From: Murinocardiopsis flavida
GTDB taxonomy: Bacteria > Actinomycetota > Actinomycetes > Streptosporangiales > Streptosporangiaceae
DNA length: 33,137 bases
Direction: 5' to 3'
Assembly: GCF_003014485.1 (NCBI RefSeq)
Contig: NZ_PYGA01000041.1
Coordinates: forward strand, 1 to 33,137
A model generated the notes under the pieces. The model did not search any database. It was given only the letters and a program-made list of their open reading frames with translations, and had not been told where the DNA came from. Every line of letters starts with the position of its first letter. Position 1 is the first letter of the stretch. A program made the translations under genes and the position numbers. Positions 19,751 to 27,658 of this stretch are shown in pieces.

Positions 19751-21865
19751 ATGAGGCGGCCTGCCGACACAGGCACTCCCGAGCCGGCCCCCGTCTCGAT
19801 CGACGAGCCTGGCCGGGAGAGGAAAGGGGAGCCACGCGAGGGCTCGGAACCGACGGCTGCGGACGCGACGACCGCGGACCCGACGACTGCCGACACGACG
19901 GCCACGGACACAACGACTGCGGAACCGACGACGGCTTCCGACGCGACGGCTTCCGACGGTGTCTCAGCAGCGGAGCGGGAGCTGTTCGGCGGGCGCCTGC
20001 GCTGGGACGACGCGTTCGTCGAGCACGAGGGCGCGGGGGCGCGCCTGCGCTTCGGGCACATGGCCGCCGCGCTGCCGCGGATGGCGGGTGTGGTCCTGCG
20101 GGCCGGCTGGGACTCCGACCCGCGCGCGATGGCGGGTCTGGTGGTGGCGCAGATCGGCCAGGGCTTGACGGCCGCGTTCGTACTCGTGGCTGTCAACGGT
20201 GTGCTCAGCAGTCTGTTCGCGAACGGGCCGACGGGCGACAAGCTCCAGCAGTCGCTTCCGGCGCTCGCACTGCTGGTCCTCGTCTCCGTGGGCACGGCGC
20301 TGCTGACGGCCTGGTCGACAGCGATGTCCGGTCGGCTGGAGCCTCAGGTCGAGCGGGCCGTCTCCCTCCGGTACTACCGGGCGGTCACCGAGGTGGAGGT
20401 CGCGGCGACAGAGAAGCCGGAGATCCAACGCCACCTGGAGGCGGGCAAGTTCGGCACGGACTCGGCACGGCGCATGCTCAGCCTGTCCGTAGGGGTCGCG
20501 AACGTCGTGATCGGCATGGTGGCCGCCGCCGTGGTGCTGGCCTCGCTGCACTGGGCGCTGCTGCCGATGCTGCTGGCCATCGCGCTGCCCAAGGCATGGG
20601 GAGCGGTGCAATCGGCGCGCCGGGAGTTCATCTCACGGCGGCACTGGGTGGATCACCGCCGGGCCGTCGCCACCCTGCTCCAGTACCTGACGATGCCGCA
20701 CGCCGCCGGGGAGATCCGGGCGCACTCGGCGGGCTCGATGCTGCTGCGCGGGTACGAGGAGATGTCCGGGCTGATGGAAACCGAGCAGCGGCGCCTGGCC
20801 CGTGCCCAGGCCCAGACGGACCTGGTCGCCGGGGCGTTCTCCGGCCTGGTGTCCCTGGGCTGCTACGGCGTGCTGTGGTGGCTGCTGACCAGCGGTGGCC
20901 TCCCGATAGCGGTGGGCGGCACCGCTGTCGTCGCCATCCGCACCTCCACCGCGCGGCTCACCTCGCTGGTGCAGCAGGTCAACCGCATGTACGAGGAGAT
21001 GCTGCTCCTCGGTGACACCCAGGAGGCCATCCGGCTGGCGTCCCGACACGCCATCCCCCGTACCGGCAAGCAGCTGCCCTCGCCGGTACGGGAGATCCAG
21101 GTACGGGATGTCTCCTTCACCTACCCCGCCGCCACGGTGCCCTCGCTGCACAGGGTGGACATGTCCGTACGGCGGGGCGAGGTGACCGCGCTCGTGGGGG
21201 CGAACGGCTCCGGCAAGTCCACACTGGCCAAGATTCTGGGCGGGCTGTTGCTGCCCGACAGCGGCGACGTGTGGTGGGTGGGCCCAGGAGGAGAGCGGGT
21301 GGAGGTACGCGACGCCGCCCGCGCCGACGTCTTCCGTTCCGTCGGGATGCTGACGCAGGACTTCCCCAACTGGCAGATGACGGCCGCCGCGAACATCGCC
21401 GTCGGCGCCGGGGACCGACCCCGGGACTCGGCCCGTGTCAAGGAGGCGGCGCGCGACGCCGACGTGGCGGAACTGATCGAGGGCCTGCCGCACGGCTGGG
21501 ATTCCATCGTCTGCAAGGGGTACGAACGCGGCGTCCAGCTCTCGGGCGGGCAGTGGCAGAAGCTGGGCACGGCGCGCAGTCTCTACCGGGGCGCGCCGTT
21601 CCTCCTGGTCGACGAGCCGACCTCGGCGCTCGATCCGCACGCCGAGATCGAGGCGTTCGACCGCCTGCGGACCCTGGCAGACAGCGGCGTCGCGGTCGTG
21701 CTGGTCACCCACCGGCTCGCCGCGACCGCCTCCGCCGACCACATCTACGTCCTCGACCGCGGGCACATCGCCGAACACGGCACCCACGCGGGGCTCATGA
21801 GCCGGGACGACGGGCTGTACCGGGGCATGTTCGACGCGCAGGCGGCGCAGTACGGGCTTGCCTGA
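19751..21865 (+). CDS. lanT: ABC transporter, exporter type (LanT-like, no peptidase domain)
   Basis: This 704-residue fused half-transporter starts at ATG 19751 behind AGGAGG. An unusual 70-residue N-terminus rich in Thr/Ala/Asp (TTADPTTADTTATDTTTAEP) precedes six hydrophobic helices (about 120-440). The nucleotide-binding domain has Walker A GANGSGKSTL (about 482-491), signature LSGGQWQK (about 597), Walker B FLLVDEPTSAL (about 617) and H-loop THRLAAT. There is no N-terminal C39 peptidase as in bifunctional LanT, so leader removal must be done elsewhere. It directly precedes the precursor gene and probably exports the lanthipeptide, or gives immunity. Confidence 0.85.
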   Translation: MRRPADTGTPEPAPVSIDEPGRERKGEPREGSEPTAADATTADPTTADTTATDTTTAEPTTASDATASDGVSAAERELFGGRLRWDDAFVEHEGAGARLRFGHMAAALPRMAGVVLRAGWDSDPRAMAGLVVAQIGQGLTAAFVLVAVNGVLSSLFANGPTGDKLQQSLPALALLVLVSVGTALLTAWSTAMSGRLEPQVERAVSLRYYRAVTEVEVAATEKPEIQRHLEAGKFGTDSARRMLSLSVGVANVVIGMVAAAVVLASLHWALLPMLLAIALPKAWGAVQSARREFISRRHWVDHRRAVATLLQYLTMPHAAGEIRAHSAGSMLLRGYEEMSGLMETEQRRLARAQAQTDLVAGAFSGLVSLGCYGVLWWLLTSGGLPIAVGGTAVVAIRTSTARLTSLVQQVNRMYEEMLLLGDTQEAIRLASRHAIPRTGKQLPSPVREIQVRDVSFTYPAATVPSLHRVDMSVRRGEVTALVGANGSGKSTLAKILGGLLLPDSGDVWWVGPGGERVEVRDAARADVFRSVGMLTQDFPNWQMTAAANIAVGAGDRPRDSARVKEAARDADVAELIEGLPHGWDSIVCKGYERGVQLSGGQWQKLGTARSLYRGAPFLLVDEPTSALDPHAEIEAFDRLRTLADSGVAVVLVTHRLAATASADHIYVLDRGHIAEHGTHAGLMSRDDGLYRGMFDAQAAQYGLA

Positions 21866-21915
21866 CCCCGGCGGCGAACACCCCTGTGGCCCGCGACGGG
21901 GCCGCTGCTCAGCAT

Positions 21916-21941
21916 GCGTGTCGACACGCGTATCGACACGC
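21916..21941. repeat. Palindrome and repeated half-site after the exporter
   Basis: GCGTGTCGACACGC (21916-21929) is a perfect 14-nt palindrome, and its half-site TCGACACGC recurs at 21933-21941. This could be an operator for the lanA promoter 115 bp downstream or a weak terminator of the exporter gene. Confidence 0.5.
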
Positions 21942-22055
21942 CCGTCTTTACCCGCATTTCGGTGCGCCGACCCCTCTCACTCCGGAAAATTCCGCTGCGC
22001 GCCATGGCGTTCCCCGCTGCTCCAGTTGCTCAAGTTTCCGCGTGTGACGCATGTG

Positions 22056-22085
22056 TTGACGTTTTTCATGGCGCTCGGCTACCTT
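22056..22085 (+). promoter_or_regulatory. lanA promoter
   Basis: -35 TTGACG (22056-22061) and -10 TACCTT (22080-22085) are spaced 18 nt, close to the housekeeping sigma consensus. A start near 22092 gives a 70-nt leader before lanA. The region is richer in A/T than the flanks. Confidence 0.65.
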
Positions 22086-22161
22086 CCATGAAGCTCCGGG
22101 AAATCGGGCATTCAGCCGATTACTCAGAGTTCCGAACAGGCCCCTTATCGGAGGGAACAAG

Positions 22162-22314
22162 ATGAGCGAAGACCTGCTGGAAGACGAATTCTCGCTGGAC
22201 CTGCGTGTCGGTCACGCGGCGGTTTCGACCAGTTCCGCCGCTGTCACGAACAACGGCGGTTGCGAGACGTCGCGTACGTCGCTCTGCACCGACACACTCA
22301 GCGGCTGCTGCTGA
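22162..22314 (+). CDS. lanA: FxLD-type class I lanthipeptide precursor
   Basis: ATG 22162 follows GGAGGGAA. The 50-residue peptide starts MSEDLLEDEFSLDLRVG, where FSLD (10-13) followed by LRV matches the FxLD leader box of actinobacterial class I precursors. A hydrophobic/Ser-Thr stretch leads to NNGG (30-33). The candidate core CETSRTSLCTDTLSGCC (34-50) has four Cys (34, 42, 49, 50) and seven Ser/Thr, allowing up to four thioether rings. LanB would dehydrate Ser/Thr and LanC would cyclise. Gly32-Gly33 is a possible cleavage site, but no protease is encoded here. It is too short for routine gene callers to keep and is not disturbed by any overlapping real gene. The ring pattern is unknown. 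Confidence 0.85.
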   Translation: MSEDLLEDEFSLDLRVGHAAVSTSSAAVTNNGGCETSRTSLCTDTLSGCC

Positions 22315-22317
22315 CAG

Positions 22318-22332
22318 TCACACCTGGTGTGA
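22318..22332 (+). terminator. Short inverted repeat after lanA
   Basis: TCACACC and GGTGTGA flank a single T (22318-22332), 4 nt after the lanA stop. Lanthipeptide operons often have a partial terminator here so that precursor exceeds enzyme levels. This stem is short, so attenuation is only possible. Confidence 0.35.
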
Positions 22333-22443
22333 GCACATCCAGGGCGAGCCGCGCGGAGGGCCCCGGGGTCCGTGTACAGGGATTCCCCGAGCCCTCCGTA
22401 CGGTCGTTTGCCGAAAAGGCCTGAGAGAGGGAACGACGGAGCT

Positions 22444-23880
22444 ATGGAGTCTCGTTCCGTGGGGAAAGTGACCGACGACGAGGTTCTGCGGCTGGCTCGC
22501 GAGCTGGCCGACCGGCTCGCGGAATCGGTCGGCGACGCCGCGGCGAAGGCCGACCTCGCCGACGGTGCCCCCGGCATCGCGCTCGCCCTCCGGTATGCCG
22601 CCGAAGTCTTCGACGACGACCGTTACTTCAAAGAGGGCCGGATCCTCCTGCGGCGCACCGCCGAGGCGAGTGCCGCCGCTCCCTTGCTCGCGCCCGGTCT
22701 GTACCTCGGCACCGCAGGTGTCGTCTGGGCGGTGACCGAGTACGCCCGCCTGGAGCCGCGCTACCTCCCGACGCTCGCCACGATGACCGACCGGCTCGCC
22801 CGGCAGACGCTGGCGATCACGCTCCACACCGCCGCGGGAAGCGTCGCCTCCCACGATTACGATGTCATGGGGGGTGCGGCAGGCTGGCTCGCCACGCTCC
22901 TCAAGGCAGCGGACGTCCTCGGCGGGCGCGCGACGGACGCGACCAGGGAGGCCGCGGACCGCCTTGCCGACTACCTGGTGGAACTGGCCCAGGATGACGG
23001 CGGCAGGCTCAGGTGGTTCTGCGCGCCCTCCCATTTCCCCAGCATTCCGGGCCCCGACGGACAGCCGACGCCCCTCCCGGGATACGTGACGCGGTTTCCC
23101 GACGGCGTGTACAACCTGGGATTCGCCCACGGGCCGCCGGGTATTCTCGCGGCCCTCAGCCACCCCGACACCGGCCACGCGACCGGCACCGGGGGCGGAG
23201 ACGCACGGCCACACCGAATACGGCAGGGAATCCGCGCCCTCTCCGGGACGCTCGGAGCGCTGCGCATCGACGGCCTCGACTATCCGGCGTGGCCCAACTT
23301 TCTGCTGCCCCACCCGGACTCCGGGCGCCCCGACACCGATTCTCCGCAGGTACCGGCCAGAAGCGCGTGGTGCTACGGGGCGCCCGGTGTCGCCGCGTCC
23401 CTGCTGTCGGCCTCGGCGGCCTGCGAGGACCCGGAGCCGGCCGACCTCGCAATAGCAACGCTCCTCGGTGTCGAACGCACCCCTGCCGAATATCAGCGCA
23501 TCAACTCACCCACGCTGTGCCACGGCCTGGCCGGACTGCTGACCATCTACGGCCGCGCCGCCGCACAGACGGGCGTGCCGGACCTGTGGCGCATGCACGA
23601 CGACTTCCTGTCGCGGATGTGCTCGCACGCGCACCCGGACCACCCCTACCTCTTCCCCGACTACGACCCGTGGGGAGGGCAGGAGCACCGCCCCGGCCTG
23701 CTGACCGGTGCCGCCGGCGTCCTGCTCGCCCTTCTCGGCACCGTGTCCGACGCGGCGGCCGAGTGGGACGAATTGCTGTTCCTGACTCCCAGGCCACCGC
23801 GCGGGGACGAACCGGCCAGGACCGAACCGGGCGGGACCGAGGCGGCACCGAGGGTCGACCGAGGCGTTGGGGAGCCATGA
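22444..23880 (+). CDS. lanC: LanC lanthionine synthetase (cyclase)
   Basis: This 478-residue zinc enzyme adds Cys thiols to dehydroalanine and dehydrobutyrine in the precursor. All key motifs are present: Asp140 in HDYDVMGGAAG, His229 in FAHGPPG, zinc ligands Cys310 in AWCYGAPG, and Cys359-His360 in TLCHGLAG, matching NisC D141, H212, C284, C330-H331. ATG 22444 has GAGAGAGG 13 nt upstream and GGAG very close; an in-frame ATG at 22372 would add 24 non-conserved residues. The C-terminal 30 residues are Pro/Glu rich and extra to the fold. Its stop overlaps lanB by 4 nt, so the two are coupled. Confidence 0.93.
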   Translation: MESRSVGKVTDDEVLRLARELADRLAESVGDAAAKADLADGAPGIALALRYAAEVFDDDRYFKEGRILLRRTAEASAAAPLLAPGLYLGTAGVVWAVTEYARLEPRYLPTLATMTDRLARQTLAITLHTAAGSVASHDYDVMGGAAGWLATLLKAADVLGGRATDATREAADRLADYLVELAQDDGGRLRWFCAPSHFPSIPGPDGQPTPLPGYVTRFPDGVYNLGFAHGPPGILAALSHPDTGHATGTGGGDARPHRIRQGIRALSGTLGALRIDGLDYPAWPNFLLPHPDSGRPDTDSPQVPARSAWCYGAPGVAASLLSASAACEDPEPADLAIATLLGVERTPAEYQRINSPTLCHGLAGLLTIYGRAAAQTGVPDLWRMHDDFLSRMCSHAHPDHPYLFPDYDPWGGQEHRPGLLTGAAGVLLALLGTVSDAAAEWDELLFLTPRPPRGDEPARTEPGGTEAAPRVDRGVGEP

Positions 23881-26800
23881 GCGAACGAGCCGCCGAAACC
23901 TACCGGGTCAGCGGGTTCTTCATGCTGAGGGCGCCGGCCCTGCCGGCACGCCCGATGCTCGAACTGCTCAGATCGCTCCCCGTGGCCGATGGCGCCGCCG
24001 TGCACGGAGGCGCCGCGCACGGCGACGCCTGGCAGGACGCCTACGCGGATCAGCTCCTCAAGCTGTGGTTGACACCCGGCGTGCCGGACGCCGTACGGGC
24101 CGCCTCGCCTCATCTGGCCGACGCCGTCGAGCGCTTCGACGGCCTCACCGGCCGGAACCGGCGGAAGGCCGTCCGCGGCCTCAGCCGCTACCTGAACCGG
24201 ATGAGCTTCCGTTCGACACCGTTCGGCCTCTTCGCGGGCGTGACCGCCGGCGTGTTCGGCGAGGAGCAGAGCACCCGGCTCGGGCATTCCGCCCTCGGAA
24301 CCGCCCGCGCACGTGCGGACTCCGGGTGGGTCATGCACCTGGTGAAGCGGCTCGCCTTCGGCGCCGAGCGCCCCCGCGAGCTGCGGGTGCGGCGCAACGA
24401 CCTGCTCCACTCGGCCCGCGGCCGGGTGTGGCTGTCCACCGCCGAGGGTTACGGAATCAATGACAGGGCCGCGGCCCCGCACGCCGGAGGGCACGGCGAC
24501 GAGGGGCAGACCGCCCCCAAGGGCCGGCGCTCCGTCAGCGTGCAGCTCACCGCGCCGGTACGGTCCGTGCTCGACCACACCCGTACGCCGACGACGCTCG
24601 GCGACCTCGCCGACGTGCTTACCGAGGCGTATCCGAACGCCGGCGCCGAGCGGATCGCGGCCCTGCTCGACGGCCTTTTCGACAGCGACATCCTCATCAC
24701 CGCCGACCGCCCCCGCCTGCTGGTCCCGCCGACCCGTGGCACGGACCGCAACGACTCCCTGTTGCGTTCGATGCTGCCGCCGGTCACCGACCCCGCCGTA
24801 GCACGGGCGATCGACGGTGTGGAGGCCGCGATCAGCGCGTTCAACCGGGGTGAGCTCCCGATACCGGAACTGCTCGGGGCGGCGAGCGCGCCGATGCCCG
24901 ACACCATCGCCGGCCACTCGGGCGCCGTCCTCCAGATCGACTCGGCGCTGAACCTCGACGCGCCGCTGGTCCTCCCCCGGCCGGTGGCCGACCTGGCCGA
25001 AGCGGCCGCCCGTCTGTTCCTGCGGGTGGGAGCGGAAGACCGCTACCCGCAGCATCTCAAGGAGTACGCCGACGCGTTCTCCGAACGGTACGGCCACCGC
25101 TCCGAGGTCCCCTTGCTGGAGGCGCTCACCCCGGAGACCGGCCTCGGCCCGCCGCGCAGGTACCGCTCCCCGGGGCAGGCGTACCCGCTGCCCGGCGTCG
25201 TCCAGTCGCCCGCGGACCGGTCGGAGCGGCCGGGCGAGCCGACCCGGGAAGCCGTGCTGAACCGGATGGCCGCCGGGGCACTGGCCCGCCGGGAGCTGAG
25301 CGTCCAGCTCGACGACCGGCTGCTCGACGAACTCGCCGAAGTCTCGGCCGACGAGGACGACCACCGGCCGCCGATGCCAGTGCTCGATCTGCACCTCGCC
25401 CTTCAGGCACCGGGTCCGGACCGTGTTCACTGGCGCGCTATCTGCGGCACTGCCGGGGTGATGATGGGCGGTCGGACCTTCTCCCGTTTCCACGATCTCC
25501 TCGACGACGGGACCCAGGCGTCGCTGCGTGAGCTCGCCGCCGCGGAGGAGCGGCGCCAGGGCGACGCGGTCTGCGCCGAGCTGTCCTCCCTCCCCCAGGA
25601 CGCCCGGTCCATCAACGTCACGATCCGTCCCGTCGCGCACACGTGGGAGCTCCCGGTCAACGTCACGCCCGGCCGGGACGAGGACCACGTGATCCGGCTG
25701 GAAGACGTCCTCGTCGGCGTGGCCGACGGAAAGCTCTACCTGCGCAGCCGCACGCTGGGCCGACGGCTGCACGTCACCGACCGCACGATGCTCAACTGGA
25801 CCGGCGCGCCCGACCCGTGCCGGTTTCTGCTGGAGGTCTCGCAGGCCCTCTCGGGCACGGTCTCCTGGTTCAGCTGGGGAGGTCTGGGCTGGAGCATGCC
25901 GTTCCTGCCCCGTGTCGAGCGGGGCAACCTGGTGCTGCGCCGGGCGCGGTGGCGGCTGCGACCCGGCGAACTCACGCCGGCCCCCGGCAGCCGCGGCAAC
26001 GGGGAGGGAGGGGAGGGAGACGGGCCGGCCGCGTTCGCCGACGCCGTCGACGCCTGGGCCCGGACGTGGATGGTCCCCCGCCTGGTCAACATCATCGACA
26101 ACGACAACACCTTGCTGCTCGACCTCACCAGCGCCCCTTCCCTGCGCGAGCTGCACGACAGCCTGGAACAGGCTCCGGCTGACGGGATCACCCTGGAGGA
26201 GGTCCTGCCGGCACCCGACGAGGGCCTCCTGCGGGATGCCGCCGGTGAACCGTACGCCTCCGAGATCGTGGTGCCCCTCGTACGGACCAGCGAGGACCCG
26301 GGCCGCGTGGCCCGGCACATCCGGCCCCGTCCGGTCCGCGACACCGCCGATCCCGCCGCACGGTTCAAGCGGGTCGGCAGCGACTGGTTGGCCGTGAAGC
26401 TCTACGCCGAGCCGGACGCGCACGACACGCTGCTGGGCGTGGGCCTGGCCGGCCTCACCGCGCGGCTGTCCGAGGAGTACGGCGTGGCCGCTCCGTTCTT
26501 CCTGCGATACAACGATCCAGCCCCTCACCTGCGGGTGCGGTTCTTCGTGCCCGAGGAGGCCGCGCGCCCCGACGTCCTGCGCGAGGTGACGGCCTGGGCG
26601 TACGGCCTCGCCCAGGGAGGGCACATCTCGGACCACGCCTTCGTCAGCTATCAGCAGGAGGTCGAGCGGTACGGCGGCCCCGAGCTGATCGCCCACGCCG
26701 AGGAATGGTTCCGGCAGGACAGCGCGGCCGTCGTCCAGCTCCTCCGGCAGCTGCGCGCCTCCGGAACCGGGCTGCCGGGCCTCGGCCTGGACGCGTCCCA

Positions 26801-27206
26801 GGAACGTGCCGCGCTGGTCGCACTCACCCTCGACCGGCTGTGCGCCCACCTGGTCCCCGAGCCCGAGGCGTGCCACGCCCTCGCCCGGCTCGCGGCGGTC
26901 CGCAACGCCGGCGGCGGCCTGTACCGAACGGCGGGGCGCAGCCTGTGGACCGCCCGCACCGAAGACGGCCCGACCCGCGAACTGCTGGACCGGGCCTCCG
27001 AGGTGTGGCGCCCTGCCGCGGAGCAACTCGCCCGCCGGATGGCCGAGCTCGAGCGGAGAGGCGAACTCCGCGCGGATCGCGGTGACATCGTGCTGGCCCT
27101 GCTGCACATGCACTGCAACCGGATGGGGTTGCGGCCCACCGAGGAGGCGGACTCCTACGGGGTATGGCGCCGCCTCCTCGACCGGGCCGCGCACGCCTCC
27201 CACTGA
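23877..27206 (+). CDS. lanB: LanB full-length lantibiotic dehydratase
   Basis: This 1109-residue enzyme is comparable to NisB (993). The N-terminal glutamylation domain (about 1-800) has the hallmark RMSFRSTPFGLFAGV (108-122). The C-terminal elimination (SpaB_C) domain starts near SDWLAVKLYAEPD (about 835) and carries FFLRYNDPAPHLRVRFF and late HMHCNRMG. The enzyme uses glutamyl-tRNA to glutamylate Ser/Thr of the precursor and eliminates glutamate to give Dha/Dhb. Unlike split systems, both domains are in one chain. ATG 23877 overlaps the lanC stop (ATGA). No obvious inactivating change is seen. A charged Gly-rich insertion lies near residues 197-215. Confidence 0.94.
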   Translation: MSERAAETYRVSGFFMLRAPALPARPMLELLRSLPVADGAAVHGGAAHGDAWQDAYADQLLKLWLTPGVPDAVRAASPHLADAVERFDGLTGRNRRKAVRGLSRYLNRMSFRSTPFGLFAGVTAGVFGEEQSTRLGHSALGTARARADSGWVMHLVKRLAFGAERPRELRVRRNDLLHSARGRVWLSTAEGYGINDRAAAPHAGGHGDEGQTAPKGRRSVSVQLTAPVRSVLDHTRTPTTLGDLADVLTEAYPNAGAERIAALLDGLFDSDILITADRPRLLVPPTRGTDRNDSLLRSMLPPVTDPAVARAIDGVEAAISAFNRGELPIPELLGAASAPMPDTIAGHSGAVLQIDSALNLDAPLVLPRPVADLAEAAARLFLRVGAEDRYPQHLKEYADAFSERYGHRSEVPLLEALTPETGLGPPRRYRSPGQAYPLPGVVQSPADRSERPGEPTREAVLNRMAAGALARRELSVQLDDRLLDELAEVSADEDDHRPPMPVLDLHLALQAPGPDRVHWRAICGTAGVMMGGRTFSRFHDLLDDGTQASLRELAAAEERRQGDAVCAELSSLPQDARSINVTIRPVAHTWELPVNVTPGRDEDHVIRLEDVLVGVADGKLYLRSRTLGRRLHVTDRTMLNWTGAPDPCRFLLEVSQALSGTVSWFSWGGLGWSMPFLPRVERGNLVLRRARWRLRPGELTPAPGSRGNGEGGEGDGPAAFADAVDAWARTWMVPRLVNIIDNDNTLLLDLTSAPSLRELHDSLEQAPADGITLEEVLPAPDEGLLRDAAGEPYASEIVVPLVRTSEDPGRVARHIRPRPVRDTADPAARFKRVGSDWLAVKLYAEPDAHDTLLGVGLAGLTARLSEEYGVAAPFFLRYNDPAPHLRVRFFVPEEAARPDVLREVTAWAYGLAQGGHISDHAFVSYQQEVERYGGPELIAHAEEWFRQDSAAVVQLLRQLRASGTGLPGLGLDASQERAALVALTLDRLCAHLVPEPEACHALARLAAVRNAGGGLYRTAGRSLWTARTEDGPTRELLDRASEVWRPAAEQLARRMAELERRGELRADRGDIVLALLHMHCNRMGLRPTEEADSYGVWRRLLDRAAHASH

Positions 27207-27326
27207 GCAACGAACCCGGTCACCGCACCGAGGACGCGATTCCGCGGCGCTCGCGCCGACCTGAAACTGCTCCGTGGCGACTGGAGTCGGGTATGTGCAG
27301 ACGTCGAATCGGGAGGACACGTATCA

Positions 27327-27527
27327 TTGCAAATCCGTTCCGACTCGATTGATCTGGATTCTCCAATTCCTGATATTGAGAATATGCAAGTGAAATCCGC
27401 ATGCTCGACCCATTGCCTGACGTGCATGATTCCGAATTTCGACTCTCTGCGAACAGTGCAGGAAATCTCCGCGAGCGCCGGGTCCCGGTGCGCTCGGCTT
27501 GTGCCCGGCGGTTTCATGCCTTTCTGA
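27327..27527 (+). CDS. Speculative second Cys-containing peptide
   Basis: TTG 27327 lies 9 nt behind GGGAGGA. The 66-residue frame opens MQIRSDSIDLDSPIPDIENM and continues QVKSACSTHCLTCMIPN. The S-I-D-L-D box followed by a Cys/Ser/Thr cluster recalls the FSLD leader and core of lanA. Local base composition is much lower in GC than flanking genes. The tail after residue 40 is not peptide-like, so the true end may differ. It sits 120 nt after lanB, in an otherwise gene-free 452-bp stretch (27207-27658). It may be a second precursor, a remnant, or chance. Confidence 0.35.
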   Translation: MQIRSDSIDLDSPIPDIENMQVKSACSTHCLTCMIPNFDSLRTVQEISASAGSRCARLVPGGFMPF

Positions 27528-27658
27528 AGGACGTCCTCCCCCTGCGGGCGGCGGGCAGTGGTCCGGTGGCCGTGTTGCGGGGGAGTTGCTAGGTTTATCC
27601 GCGTTGCGCGCCGGATTCGGCGACTGCTCCCACAGGTGGTGCACAGAGCGGAGTGGCG

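Noticed and set aside
23661-27320. Leftward 1219-codon open frame over lanB
   Set aside because: Antisense shadow of lanB produced by high GC; no recognisable motif, whereas lanB motifs are clear on the plus strand.
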